A stretch of DNA of 64,000 nt from Chloroflexota bacterium (GTDB taxonomy: Bacteria; Chloroflexota; Anaerolineae; Aggregatilineales; Phototrophicaceae). The notes under the pieces were generated by a model. It was given only the letters and a program-made list of their open reading frames with translations, was not told the origin of the DNA and ran no database searches. Shown here in pieces: positions 53,866 through 64,000 of this stretch. Numbering within the stretch: the stretch's first letter is position 1; each line of letters starts with the position of its first letter. Both the position numbers and the translations under genes were made by a program. The stretch covers positions 1 to 64,000 of the forward strand of contig JAPOVL010000045.1 in NCBI GenBank assembly GCA_026708115.1, given 5' to 3'.

Positions 53866-55645
53866 TTGCTGCAGGGGCATCCGCCAAAGAAACTGGTGTT
53901 GATGACGGCTACGCCGGTCAATAATTCGCTGTGGGATTTGTACAATTTGCTCTCCTATTTTGTCGGGCACGATGCTGCCTTCGCGAGCCAGGGCATACGG
54001 TCGCTGCGCCAGCGGTTTAAGTCCGCCACTGACCAAGACCCGTATGACTTGCGACTTGATATGCTTTTCGATGTGCTGGACGAAACGACCGTCCGGCGCA
54101 CCCGCCACTTCATCAAGAAGTATTATCCCAACGAAGAGATTCCAGGCATGGGTGGCCAGGTCATTCGTTTTCCCGAACCCAAAGTCAAACAAGTGGAGTA
54201 CAGCCTGGATGCGGTGCTCCCGGGGTTTTTCGATGATTTCGCTGAGGCGTTGGCGCCCGATGAAGGCGATCCGAAACTGACTTTGGCTCGATATTGGCCT
54301 TCGCGCTACCGGCATGAGCCCGATCCGGAAACAAATCAGCGCGAAGCCGCCTTGGTCGGTTTACTCCGATCCGGCCTGCTCAAGCGCTTCGAGTCTTCGG
54401 TAAATGCCTTTGCCCGCACAGCCAAGCGCATGGCGGATTCGCACGAGCAATTCCTGGCTGCGATGGATCGGGGTGTTGTCCCCAACTCCAAGGCGCTGGG
54501 TGACTGGGGCGAAATCGATAACGATGAAGCGCTAGAAGAACTATTGGCAGTAGCCGGCTCGGAATCGATCGAGTTGTACCGCGATGCGGATCTGCGTCGC
54601 GATATCGAGCTGGATCGGGACATATTGCGCCGCTTGTCGGAGAAAGCATTTCAAGTGGAGCGCGAGACCGATCCCAAGTTGGAACAGTTGGTCGAGGAAC
54701 TTGCTGAAATCGCTGCCGAAGCGGAACGGCCGCATAAACCGGATTGGCAGTCCCCACCCGGATGTCTTCATTCGCTGTTGCTTCCCCGATCGCGAGTTGG
54801 ACGCCTTACTTGCACTTGAAGAACGTATCCGCGCTAAACTGGCGCAAGCCGCCGCCTCTATCGGCGTCGAAAGCGAAGTGATCCCCGACGGCGCCGTCAG
54901 CAATCACGTATTCACCGAAACCCGCGAGCAAATTGAAGCGCTTCGGCGCGAAGAAGCCGGCTTGCTGGAAAACAACGGCGAGGGCGCAAATGCCTACTCT
55001 GGCGAAGAATATCGCCAAGAGCTCCGGCAAGGATTAGATGAATATGGTGAAGAACTCACCTCGCTTCCATGGGCAGCGGGCTCCGGATTCAAAGGCCTGC
55101 GAAGAGGTCACTTCTTCTGCGCCAGGATAGGCGACACGCCCTATCTCCGCTTTGTTCCCGCTGATGGCAGGGAGATCATCAATGATCGCTTGGGTTGTCT
55201 ACAGCAGGTTACTTGTGCGCCTGACACAGTGCGGCATCTGCCCGATGATTTACGCCAAGATGCCTACGTTGCTTGGGATAAAGCACGCGATCATATCCAT
55301 GCGGAGTGGACCCACTTCACTGACCCGGCCAACGTACAGCCCAAAGTCAGTTCATTGCTTCGCCGCGCGGCACAACATGTGAGGACCAATCCGCCAGCGG
55401 ATGTGACGCTGGAAAACCTCAATGCGATAGTCGAGTCGCTCGAAGCGCCGTTGTCGAGGAGAATCGAGAATTCCATCCGCGAGATATTCAAGCCGGATAG
55501 CGAAGATCCCTATCGCGTTTCTACAGCCATTATCGAAAAAGTTCGGGAGCTCGGGCTGCAACCTTTCCGCGCGCCGGATGCCCTGCCACCGATTGATCAA
55601 GATGAGATTCAGCTCATCGCATGGCCGGCGGTTGATTGCGAATAG
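53866..55645 (+). pseudogene. SNF2-family helicase remnant with internal deletion/frameshift near 54722
   Basis: KLVLMTATPVNNSLWDLYNLLSYFV in one frame; motif VI-like NGRINRIGSPHPDVFIRCCFPDRELDALLALEERIRAKLAQAAASIGVE in another. Confidence 0.8.
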
Positions 55646-55927
55646 CCTAGAATACCGCCACATTCGCGGACTGCGCACACTTGAGACCAGTGCAGCTCAG
55701 TTGACTTCACTTTAACCGCTGAAATCCGTTGGCCGGTGCTAGGTATCGGCGAGTGGGTGCGAGTTTGCACGAGGTTGCGCGGATCATGGAGCACAAGCTA
55801 CGAGAGTGCGGTAACTACTCGTAATCGAACTCCATGCATCGTCGCTCAAACCACAGAACTCCGCCAGCTTTCCGCAGAAGTAAACGCAGTTTTCGGCGCT
55901 GAGATTCTGCTGAATCCACCAGCCAAA

Positions 55928-56563
55928 CTACGACTGCTTATAATACCTCTGTGACCCTCCCGGATCTTGCGTAATCCACCACTCGAATTCAGCCAGTGCC
56001 CGTTCCAAGTCGGAAAGTAACTGAAGATCGTGCAAGCTGTTGACCATTTCCAGCACTATCCCGCGCCAACTGTAAACGGCGAGTCTTTTGTCGCGCACCG
56101 TCAGCATTAGTGGCGTTTTCCCTTTGACTCCCTCTGACCGCGGCTGCTCGGCGAATGCGGGCCACACATCGATGATTCTGTCCGCAAGATAGTTCGTCCG
56201 CGCTCGAATAGCATCCGCATTCCAAGTGGTGACGTTATCATCGAAATAAGTGGAATTGAGATGAATGCCATGTTTACGCAAGGCAGCGCGCTTGTGTGAA
56301 AATGGCTTGTTTGAGAGCTTCGACTGATTCCATTTCTGCGTCACGATTGTCAGGTTGCCGATGGTATGAAGCAGCTCGCGCTGTGTATCCCGCCAGGTAT
56401 CGCCTAGATGTGTCTGCCAATCCGGGCTTAAAGTCTGCGGCATAATATGCTCTACGGTGCCGGTGCCATCCAGTTTGCTGTCTCCGTCAAAGAATCTGTT
56501 GATCGACTCCAGAATCAATACGATTCTTCTCGACTTGCCCGTACTGTACCGTCTGTTCCACAT
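55928..56563 (-). pseudogene. DUF1524/GmrSD-like C-terminal fragment
   Basis: GTVEHIMPQTLSPDWQTHLGDTW...LLHTIGNLTIVTQKWNQSKLSNKPFSHKRAAL; DUF262 half absent. Confidence 0.75.
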
Positions 56564-56623
56564 GAGGCGCCTGTTATAATAAGAGGCGCAAACTGCAAAA
56601 CAAAAACATGACGAATGTGGAGG

Positions 56624-57823
56624 ATGATGCTGATGGTTCTTGCTGAACAGGCGCGCCCCTTGAGCCCCCAGATGAGCGAAGAACATGAGATGCTGCTGGC
56701 GGCGGTGAGGGATTTCGCCCGGCGCGAAATCGCGCCTATCGCGGCCGAGTTCGACGAATCGGGCCAGTTTCCGCTGGAGACGGTGCGCAAGATGGGCGCA
56801 ATGGGATTGATGGGCATTGAGGTGCCGGAGGAATATGGCGGCGCCGGCATGGACACGCTGGCGCATGTGCTGACCATGATCGAAATCGCCAAAGCGGATG
56901 CTAGCCATAGCACGATCATGAGCGTGCACAATTCACTCTATTGCTATCCCATCCAGGTCTTCGGGACGGAGCGGCAAAAGCGGGAGTGGATCACGCCCGT
57001 GGCCAGCGGCGAGCAGATCGGCGCGTACAGCTTGACCGAGCCCATGTCGGGCAGCGACGCCGGCAATATGGCGAGCCGCGCCAGACTCAACGACGCGGGC
57101 ACGCACTATATCATCAACGGGCGCAAGAGCTGGGTCACCAGCGGTCCGGTTGCCGATCGTCTGATCTTGTTCACCATGACCGCCGCCGAAGCCAAGCACC
57201 GCGGCATCACCGCCTTTCTCATCGATACCGGCCAGCCGGGCTTCAGCCGCGGCAAGGTGGAGCCGAAACTGGGTATCCGCGCCAGCGCCACCAGCGAGAT
57301 CATCTTCGACAATTACGCCTGTCCGGTCGAGAATGTGCTGGGGGAAGTGGGACAAGGCTTCAAGATCGCCATGACCGTTTTGGACGCGGGGCGGATCGGC
57401 ATCGCGGCGCAAGCGCTGGGCATCGCCGAAGCGGCTTATGCAGCCGCGCTGGACTATGCTCGGCAGCGCCAAGCCTTTGGCGCGCCCATCGGCAGTTTTC
57501 AAATGATCCAGCAGAAGATCGCCGATATGAAAACGCGCATCGAAGCGAGCCGCGCCCTGCTCTACGGGGCGATCATCGCCAAGCAACGAGCATTGGCGAT
57601 TGGCGCGCGCTATACCAGCGAAGCGAGCATGGCAAAGCTGTTTTGCAGCGAAACCGCAGCTTATGTGACCGACGAGGCGATACAAATCCACGGCGGCATG
57701 GGCTACAGCAAAGAGATGCCGGTAGAGCGCTATTATCGCGACGCGCGCATCACTCGAATTTATGAAGGCACAAGCGAGATCCAACGCATGGTAATCGCGA
57801 GAAACGAATTGGGGTTGAGATGA
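56624..57823 (+). CDS. Acyl-CoA dehydrogenase (short-chain/butyryl-like)
   Basis: LTEPMSGSDAGNMASRA; QAFGAPIGSFQMIQQKIADM; QIHGGMGYSKEMPVERYYRDARITRIYEGTSEIQRMVIAR. Confidence 0.95.
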   Translation: MMLMVLAEQARPLSPQMSEEHEMLLAAVRDFARREIAPIAAEFDESGQFPLETVRKMGAMGLMGIEVPEEYGGAGMDTLAHVLTMIEIAKADASHSTIMSVHNSLYCYPIQVFGTERQKREWITPVASGEQIGAYSLTEPMSGSDAGNMASRARLNDAGTHYIINGRKSWVTSGPVADRLILFTMTAAEAKHRGITAFLIDTGQPGFSRGKVEPKLGIRASATSEIIFDNYACPVENVLGEVGQGFKIAMTVLDAGRIGIAAQALGIAEAAYAAALDYARQRQAFGAPIGSFQMIQQKIADMKTRIEASRALLYGAIIAKQRALAIGARYTSEASMAKLFCSETAAYVTDEAIQIHGGMGYSKEMPVERYYRDARITRIYEGTSEIQRMVIARNELGLR

Positions 57824-58854
57824 TGAAAGCAGCGACATTAACAGCGCACGGCGGTCCGGAGGTCGTCGAGTATCGTGAAGATCTGCCGATTCCCGAGCCG
57901 GCATTCGGCGAAGTTCGCGTCAACATCAAAGCGGCGGCGCTAAACCGCCTGGACCTGTGGGTGCGCGCGGGCTGGAAGGGACTGGAACTCAACTTCCCCC
58001 ATGTAATTTGCTCGGATGGCGCGGGCCTGGTCGATGCTGTCGGGGACGGCGTCATGCAGTTCGCCGTCGGCGACCGCGTTTGCATTGATCCTACAATCGT
58101 TCAGCCCGGGGATCCGGCCCTGCATAGCGGCCTGGAAAACCAGTCGCGCATCGCCATCCTCGGCGAACATCACAGCGGCACAGCGGCAGAATATGTCGTA
58201 TTGCCAGCGCGCAATTTGCTGCGCATGCCGGATGCATTCGATTTTGGCGAGGCGGCGGCGGCGGGCCTGGTCGGCGTGACCGCCTGGCACTCCTTGATCA
58301 CGCGCGGCGGACTTCAGGTCGGCGAGTCCGTGCTGATCGTGGGCGCCGGCGGCGGCGTCAACAGCATCAGCATTCAGATCGCCAAGCTGGCGGGCGCGAC
58401 GGTTTATGTCGTAGGCAGCAACGCGGAAAAATGTCGTCAAGCCGAAGCGCTGGGCGCGGACCTGACGATCAACCGCGAAGAAGAGCAGCAGTGGTCGCGG
58501 GCCATCTACAAGCTGACGGATCGCCGCGGCGTCGATGTCGTGGTGGACAACGTGGGCGCGGCAACATTGAGCCAAAGCCTGCGCGCTTGCCGCATCGGCG
58601 GGCGCATCTTGATCGTCGGCGGCACCAGCGGTTACAGCTTCGAGATGAATGTAGCCCAGCTCTTCGCCCGGCAAATCGCCCTCATCGGCAGCACCATGGG
58701 TCCCCACCGCGACTACATGGCTGTCATGGATCAGGTATTTTCGGGGCGGCTGCAAGCGGTGATCGGCGCGCGCCTGCCTTTGAGCGAGGCGCGTCAGGCG
58801 CAAGAGCTGTTGGCGCAGAACGCCGTCTTCGGGAAAGTGGTCCTGGAAGTTTGA
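57820..58854 (+). CDS. Zinc-binding dehydrogenase/quinone oxidoreductase-like MDR protein
   Basis: GGPEVVEYREDLPIPEPAFGEVRVNIKAAALNRLDLWVRAG; ESVLIVGAGGGVNSISIQIAKLAGATVYVVG. Confidence 0.9.
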   Translation: MMKAATLTAHGGPEVVEYREDLPIPEPAFGEVRVNIKAAALNRLDLWVRAGWKGLELNFPHVICSDGAGLVDAVGDGVMQFAVGDRVCIDPTIVQPGDPALHSGLENQSRIAILGEHHSGTAAEYVVLPARNLLRMPDAFDFGEAAAAGLVGVTAWHSLITRGGLQVGESVLIVGAGGGVNSISIQIAKLAGATVYVVGSNAEKCRQAEALGADLTINREEEQQWSRAIYKLTDRRGVDVVVDNVGAATLSQSLRACRIGGRILIVGGTSGYSFEMNVAQLFARQIALIGSTMGPHRDYMAVMDQVFSGRLQAVIGARLPLSEARQAQELLAQNAVFGKVVLEV

Positions 58855-58910
58855 CGCAGCTCCCATCTTGCAAGCCTGTGCTCCCACACAAGGAGAAGTC
58901 TAAAAGCGAC

Positions 58911-59027
58911 GGGTCAGCCAAGGCTGACCCCTACAAGGTCCATTTATGGCGAAAACTGTAAGGGCGACATACGATGTCGCCCGAAATCACACATCGCGGC
59001 AGCAGCGGGCGATCAGATTGGTCGCCC
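58911..59027. repeat. Cluster of three REP-like palindromes
   Basis: GGGTCAGCCAAGGCTGACCC (58911), GGGCGACATACGATGTCGCCC (58962), GGGCGATCAGATTGGTCGCCC (59007). Confidence 0.85.
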
Positions 59028-59148
59028 CTACAAGGCTCGTTTTCGTTGCAGGACTTACTTGCACTTACTGAGCGCGCAGAGCAAAAACATTTGATCGAAA
59101 ACTCTGTGCCCTCTGCGTCTCTGTAGTGAATTCAAATGGTTTATCGCG

Positions 59149-59625
59149 ATGGCATTTGACGGCTCTGTAATCTATCAAGTGGCGGACGATCTGGGTTTTG
59201 AAAACCTCGACCGGGTCGCGCGGCGGGCCGGCGTCATGAGCGTCTTGCAGGTCACGGCCTATTATTTCGGGCGGCGGGTCCGGCACTCGGTGGCGCGGGT
59301 GATCGAATATCAATTGGGAGAGGTCGAACTGCTGCTGGTTTACGAAGGTTTCAATCGGCACCAACCCCTGCGGCTGAGCGTGCCTAAAGACCGTCTGGAA
59401 AAGCTGCTGCAGGCCCTGCGCCAGGCGAAGTTCGACACGCTGAGCGATCAAGACGGCTTGTCCTTCACCGATCGCAGCCTCTGGCTGATTCAACGCGCCG
59501 CCGGCACCTACAGCCACGGCCTGATCGTCTCGCCGGACAAACCGCAAATGCCTTGGTCGTCGATCGTCAACGCCATCGACGATTACCTGCCCCGCGCCAT
59601 CCGCGAAGTGCCATTGCAGAACTGA
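59149..59625 (+). CDS. Hypothetical protein
   Basis: Open frame MAFDGSVIYQVADDLGFENLDRVARRAGVMSVLQVTAYYFGRRVRHSVARV; short spacing to next CDS. Confidence 0.65.
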   Translation: MAFDGSVIYQVADDLGFENLDRVARRAGVMSVLQVTAYYFGRRVRHSVARVIEYQLGEVELLLVYEGFNRHQPLRLSVPKDRLEKLLQALRQAKFDTLSDQDGLSFTDRSLWLIQRAAGTYSHGLIVSPDKPQMPWSSIVNAIDDYLPRAIREVPLQN

Positions 59626-59637
59626 GAAGGACAAAAC

Positions 59638-60234
59638 ATGACGCAGCATGACATGCGCGAGGTGGAGGTCAAGCTCCATACGCCGGACCTGGCCCAGGTG
59701 CAAGCGGCGCTGGAAGCGGCGGGCGCGGCTTTGAAATCGCCGCGGGTCTTCGAGCGGAACCTGCGCTACGAGAATGCGGCGGGCACGTTGACGGCGGGGG
59801 GCATTGTCTTGCGCCTGCGGCAGGATGAACGTGCCAGGCTGACCTATAAATCGGGCGAGAGCAGCCAGGACGGCATCTTCAGGCGCTTCGAAGCGGAAGT
59901 TGTCGTCAGCGATTTTGAGACCATGGATCTGATCCTGCGGCGGCTGGGTTATACGGTGGCGCTGATTTATGAGAAGTTCCGGACGACCTATGCGCTGGGC
60001 GATGCCGAAATCGTGCTGGATGAGCTGCCCTACGGGAACTTCACCGAGATCGAAGCGGATGAGGGAACGATTGAGCGGATTGTGGATGACTTGGGCTTAG
60101 CGCGCTATCGGCGCATGAGCGGGAGCTACACGGACATTTTCGCCGAGTTGAAGTGGAAGCTGGGCTTGGCGATGCGGGATTGCAGCTTTGAGAGCTTTGC
60201 CGGGTTGGATGTGGATCTGCGCGATTTGATCTAA
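59638..60234 (+). CDS. CYTH-domain protein (class IV adenylate cyclase/thiamine triphosphatase-like)
   Basis: REVEVKLHTPDLAQVQAALEAAG; GGIVLRLRQDERARLTYKSG; FRRFEAEVVV; EIVLDELPYGNFTEIEADEGTIERI. Confidence 0.9.
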   Translation: MTQHDMREVEVKLHTPDLAQVQAALEAAGAALKSPRVFERNLRYENAAGTLTAGGIVLRLRQDERARLTYKSGESSQDGIFRRFEAEVVVSDFETMDLILRRLGYTVALIYEKFRTTYALGDAEIVLDELPYGNFTEIEADEGTIERIVDDLGLARYRRMSGSYTDIFAELKWKLGLAMRDCSFESFAGLDVDLRDLI

Positions 60235-60273
60235 CCGCAAAGACACAAAGTGCACAGAGAGGAATAGATGTAG

Positions 60274-60293
60274 GGGCGAGCCTTGGCTCGCCC
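60274..60293. repeat. REP-like palindrome upstream of TIR gene
   Basis: GGGCGAGCC-TT-GGCTCGCCC. Confidence 0.85.
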
Positions 60294-60340
60294 GTTGGAT
60301 TTAACCAACGAGGACACCGAGAGCACAGAGAGGATTTCCT

Positions 60341-61081
60341 GTGAGTGAGTTGGAGAAGTTTCTGGAAGAGCGGTCGAAGATTCCGATTCCGGGCGGCGAC
60401 GTGGCTCGGGTTCGGCTGCTTGCGAAAGAGATCGCGCTAGGATTGCATAAAGGCTTTTGGGACGACTTTCTTGCAGGGAATCCTCGCTACGGTCCTAATA
60501 ATGAGAATCTCAGGGATTTCTGGGGAAAACGGTGGAAAGAGCATGATTTTGAGCACCTAGTAGAACTCCTCGAATTTCATGGATATGTTTACGTTAGAGA
60601 CGCCTTTAGACTGTCCGGAAGCACTGTCGAACTGTTGGAAAAAGTAGAGTCATTCAACGTATTCATTTCATACAGGCGCCTTGACAGCAGCGCGTTTGCA
60701 CTGCTCGTGCTGGCTCGACTAAAGGAACATGACCTAATCCCATTCGTCGACATGGCATTAGAGGCTGGCGGGAGCTGGCACGCCGACCTGGAAGAGCGTA
60801 TCAAGGCCTGCGATTTTTTCATCATCTTGCTAGGGAAAGACACGCTGGCGTCGGATATGACAGTCAAGGAAATCGGCTGGGCGGTTGATGCGGAACGAAC
60901 GATCATCCCCGTTTGGCACAGCGGATTCGACATCGGCTCGGACAAGTGGAATGCGATTCTCGCCGAAGTGAAAGACGCGATCCAACAGACAAACGCCATC
61001 CGCGTGACAGACGAAAGCGCAGCCCATTACGACGCTGCGATTCGGACACTGCTCACTAACCGCTTTGGAATTACGCCATAG
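60341..61081 (+). CDS. TIR-domain protein with uncharacterised N-terminal region
   Basis: FNVFISYRRLDSSAFALLVLARLKEHDLIPFVDMALEAGGSWHADLEERIKACDFFIILLGKDTLASDMTVKEIGWAVDAERTIIPVW. Confidence 0.85.
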   Translation: MSELEKFLEERSKIPIPGGDVARVRLLAKEIALGLHKGFWDDFLAGNPRYGPNNENLRDFWGKRWKEHDFEHLVELLEFHGYVYVRDAFRLSGSTVELLEKVESFNVFISYRRLDSSAFALLVLARLKEHDLIPFVDMALEAGGSWHADLEERIKACDFFIILLGKDTLASDMTVKEIGWAVDAERTIIPVWHSGFDIGSDKWNAILAEVKDAIQQTNAIRVTDESAAHYDAAIRTLLTNRFGITP

Positions 61082-61144
61082 GCCCTCGGCAGCGCTCCAA
61101 CGCCACTTTCAGGGCCCGTACATCTGTCATTTCCGGCATGTTTC

Positions 61145-61165
61145 GGGCGACCCGCTGGGTCGCCC
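61145..61165. repeat. REP-like palindrome downstream of TIR gene
   Basis: GGGCGACCCGCTGGGTCGCCC then CCTAC. Confidence 0.85.
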
Positions 61166-61469
61166 CTACAGTTTTCATACATAAATGATACCTGTAGGGG
61201 TCCGCTATTTGCTGACCCGTTGCTATCGTACCGCGTTAAATCTATCATGTCTTCTCCTCAGGTCTTGATGGTGCGCGTAGACACTGACCTTCGGGAGGAA
61301 TTTAGGGAGGGGGTGATCGAGAATCTCCCTGTAATTCAACCGCCCGACGCCCTATACTGCATGGTTGTTTTGCCGCAAGGTGAGAACCCTCCGCCGGCAG
61401 ACGGTGTTACAATTAGCGGAGAAAAGCGCAAGTCCGATACCAGGAACACAGCAAACGGAGTTCACATTT

Positions 61470-63020
61470 ATGACCATCAGCCCCAAGATCGAGCAGTTGC
61501 GCGCCAAGCGCGCCCAGAGCCAGATGGGCGGCGGCGAGGCGCGCATCCAGCGGCAGCACGATCAAGGCAAGAAGACCGCCCGCGAACGATTGGAAATGTT
61601 GCTCGATCCCGGCAGCTTTCGCGAAATTGACGCTTTCGTGCACCATCACAACAACAAGTTCGGGCTGGGCAACAACAAGCCGCTCAGCGACAGCGTCGTG
61701 ACCGGCTGGGGCACCATCGACGGCCGCCTGGTTTATGTCTATTCGCAAGATTTCACCGTCATGGGCGGCAGCTTGAGCGAGGCCCACGCGGACAAGATCC
61801 TCAAGGTCATGGATATGGCCATCAAGGTGGGCGCGCCGGTCATCGGCTTGAATGACAGCGGCGGCGCCAGGATCCAGGAGGGCGTGGAGAGCCTGGGCGG
61901 ATATGCCGATATTTTCCTGCAGAATACCCTGGCCAGCGGCGTCATTCCCCAGATCAGCGTGATCATGGGACCCTGCGCCGGCGGCGCGGTCTATAGCCCG
62001 GCGCTGACGGATTACATCATCATGGTCAAGGACAGCAGTTATATGTTCATCACCGGGCCGGACGTGGTCAAGCAAGTGCTCAACGAAGATGTCAGTTTTG
62101 AGGATTTGGGCGGGGCCTCGGTGCATGCCAGCAAGAGCGGGGTCTGCCATTTCGTGGCCGATGACGAAGCGCAATCGCTGATATTGGCGCGGGAGTTGCT
62201 CAGCTATCTGCCGCAGAACAATATGGAAGACCCGCCGGTTGTCGCCACGACCGATGACCCGCTGCGGGCAGAGAGCGCGCTTGATACTATCGTGCCGGAG
62301 AATCCCAACCAGCCTTACGATATGAAAAAGGTGATCGAGTTCATCGTCGACGATGGGCATTTCTTCGAAGTGCACGAAGAATACGCCGGCAATATTGTGG
62401 TCGGGTACGCGCGGCTGGGCGGCTCTGCGGTTGGCATCGTCGCCAACCAGCCCATGGTGCTGGCTGGCGTGCTGGATATCAATGCCAGCGTCAAAGCGGC
62501 GCGCTTCGTGCGCACCTGCGACGCCTTCAACGTGCCGCTGATCACCTTTGTAGATGTCCCGGGCTATCTGCCGGGCACGGACCAGGAGCACAACGGTATC
62601 ATCATGAGCGGCGCCAAGCTGCTGTACGCCTTTTGCGAGGCGACCGTGCCCAAGCTGACCGTCACCACGCGCAAGTCATACGGCGGCGCTTATTGCGTGA
62701 TGAACAGCAAGCACATCCGCGCCGATCTCAACATCGCCTGGCCCACCGCCGAAATCGCCGTGATGGGTCCCGAGGGCGCGGTCGAGATCATCTATCGCCG
62801 CGAGCTGAAAGAAGCGCAGGACCCCGCCGCGCGCAAGCAGGAACTGGCGGCGGACTATCGCGAAACATTCGCCAACCCCTACATCGCCGCCAGCCGAGGT
62901 TTTATCGACGACGTCATTGAACCGCACAATACGCGCGCGCGTTTGATTAACGCCTTGCAGGTTTTCCAAAACAAGCGCGACGAGAACCTGCCCAAGAAGC
63001 ACGGCAACATACCGCTCTAG
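61470..63020 (+). CDS. Acyl-CoA carboxylase carboxyltransferase subunit (propionyl/methylcrotonyl type)
   Basis: [113 protein letters not shown]. Confidence 0.95.
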   Translation: MTISPKIEQLRAKRAQSQMGGGEARIQRQHDQGKKTARERLEMLLDPGSFREIDAFVHHHNNKFGLGNNKPLSDSVVTGWGTIDGRLVYVYSQDFTVMGGSLSEAHADKILKVMDMAIKVGAPVIGLNDSGGARIQEGVESLGGYADIFLQNTLASGVIPQISVIMGPCAGGAVYSPALTDYIIMVKDSSYMFITGPDVVKQVLNEDVSFEDLGGASVHASKSGVCHFVADDEAQSLILARELLSYLPQNNMEDPPVVATTDDPLRAESALDTIVPENPNQPYDMKKVIEFIVDDGHFFEVHEEYAGNIVVGYARLGGSAVGIVANQPMVLAGVLDINASVKAARFVRTCDAFNVPLITFVDVPGYLPGTDQEHNGIIMSGAKLLYAFCEATVPKLTVTTRKSYGGAYCVMNSKHIRADLNIAWPTAEIAVMGPEGAVEIIYRRELKEAQDPAARKQELAADYRETFANPYIAASRGFIDDVIEPHNTRARLINALQVFQNKRDENLPKKHGNIPL

Positions 63021-63029
63021 GAGGCGTCG

Positions 63030-64000
63030 ATGGCTGAACAACTCACCGGCATCAACAAGATCTTGATCGCCAATCGCGGCGAAATCGCCGTGCGCATCAT
63101 TCGCGCCGCCCGCGATCTGGGCATCCCGACCGTGGCTGTCTACTCCGATGTCGATCGCGCGGCCTTGCACGTGCGCTATGCCGACGAGGCGGTTCACATT
63201 GGCGGACCGCGCCCGGCCGACAGTTATCTCAAGATGGACACGCTGATCGAGGTGGCGCGCCGGACGGGAGCGGACGCCGTCCACCCGGGTTATGGCTTCC
63301 TGGCGGAAAACGCCGACTTTGCCGGGCAAGTCATCGACGAAGGCCTGGTCTGGATCGGACCGCCGCCGGCTGCTATCGCAACGATGGGCGACAAGCACGC
63401 TGCGCGGCTGGCGGTGACCCGCAACAATGTGCCGCTGATCCCCGGGATTGAGGCCGGATTGTCAAATGACGAATTGGCCGCGGCTGCCGAGTCAATCGGC
63501 TTTCCGGTCTTGATCAAAGCAGTGGCCGGCGGCGGCGGCAAAGGCATGCGCCCGGTGCATCGCGCGGAAGACTTCGAAATGGCGCTGCTAACGGCGCGGC
63601 GCGAGGCGGAAAGCGCCTTTGGCAATGGCGATGTTTATCTGGAAAAACTGCTGCGGGGCGCGCGCCACATCGAGTTTCAGATCCTGGCGGATAGTCATGG
63701 CAACACCGTGCACCTGGGCGAGCGCGAATGTTCCATTCAAAGGCGGCATCAGAAGCTGGTGGAAGAAGCGCCCAGCGTCTTCGTCGATGCTGAACTGCGG
63801 CAGAAAATGGGCGAGATGGCGATCGCCGCGGCCGAATCGGTCGGCTATGTCAATGCCGGCACCATCGAGTGCCTGGTCGACCGCGACAAGAATTTCTATT
63901 TCCTGGAGATGAATACACGCCTGCAAGTGGAGCATCCCGTGACCGAACTGGTGACCGGCGTCGACCTCGCCAAAGAGCAGATACGTATCGCGCGCGGGCG
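63030..64000 (+). CDS. Biotin carboxylase subunit of acyl-CoA carboxylase (partial, runs off window)
   Basis: [89 protein letters not shown]. Confidence 0.95.
   Translation, partial: MAEQLTGINKILIANRGEIAVRIIRAARDLGIPTVAVYSDVDRAALHVRYADEAVHIGGPRPADSYLKMDTLIEVARRTGADAVHPGYGFLAENADFAGQVIDEGLVWIGPPPAAIATMGDKHAARLAVTRNNVPLIPGIEAGLSNDELAAAAESIGFPVLIKAVAGGGGKGMRPVHRAEDFEMALLTARREAESAFGNGDVYLEKLLRGARHIEFQILADSHGNTVHLGERECSIQRRHQKLVEEAPSVFVDAELRQKMGEMAIAAAESVGYVNAGTIECLVDRDKNFYFLEMNTRLQVEHPVTELVTGVDLAKEQIRIARG

Noticed and set aside
53866-56563. Calling an intact DISARM or type IV restriction system
   Set aside because: Helicase is deleted and frameshifted, DUF1524 gene lacks its N-terminal half, and no methyltransferase or other partners are present.
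61413-62591. 392-aa minus-strand ORF opposite the carboxyltransferase gene
   Set aside because: Shadow ORF of a clear acyl-CoA carboxylase gene.

Overview
This 64-kb bacterial window looks chromosomal and moderately high-GC; gene content suggests a Chloroflexota-like organism (inference only). Core genes include ahcY, gmd/rmd with surface-glycan glycosyltransferases, tatD, a YfhO-like protein, an O-antigen-ligase-like protein, rpsF, rpsR, a parvulin PPIase, two FHA proteins, mtnP, ftsW/rodA, a PBP, uvrA, queG, an amidase, csoR-copA, methylmalonyl-CoA epimerase, acyl-CoA dehydrogenases, a CYTH protein and an acyl-CoA carboxylase pair running off the right edge. Accessory material lies between these genes. 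(1) A RloA/RloB (AbiL-like) pair in which the RloB gene is interrupted by an in-frame TAA. (2) A lone protein with a PD-(D/E)XK-like C-terminus in an AT-rich islet. (3) A mosaic island (about 43.98-56.56 kb) with an apparently intact phosphonate route (phnW, phnA, phnY), a phosphonate-associated ADH and a TIM-barrel protein. These are mixed with broken genes: IS982-type transposase, a panE start, a PIN-like fragment, a PhyH dioxygenase tail, a sterol desaturase, a Phn-HD/PhnZ-like gene, an integrase-SNF2 chimera and a DUF1524 fragment. A 124-bp IS-end direct repeat brackets much of it. (4) An orphan TIR-domain protein bracketed by REP-like palindromes. Three dispersed repeat families are visible: a roughly 200-bp element with 15-bp terminal inverted repeats, GGGCGACC...GGTCGCCC palindromes, and CACAGAG-type intergenic repeats. 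No tRNA, rRNA or CRISPR array was recognised. All family calls are from reading motifs by eye; no searches were run.
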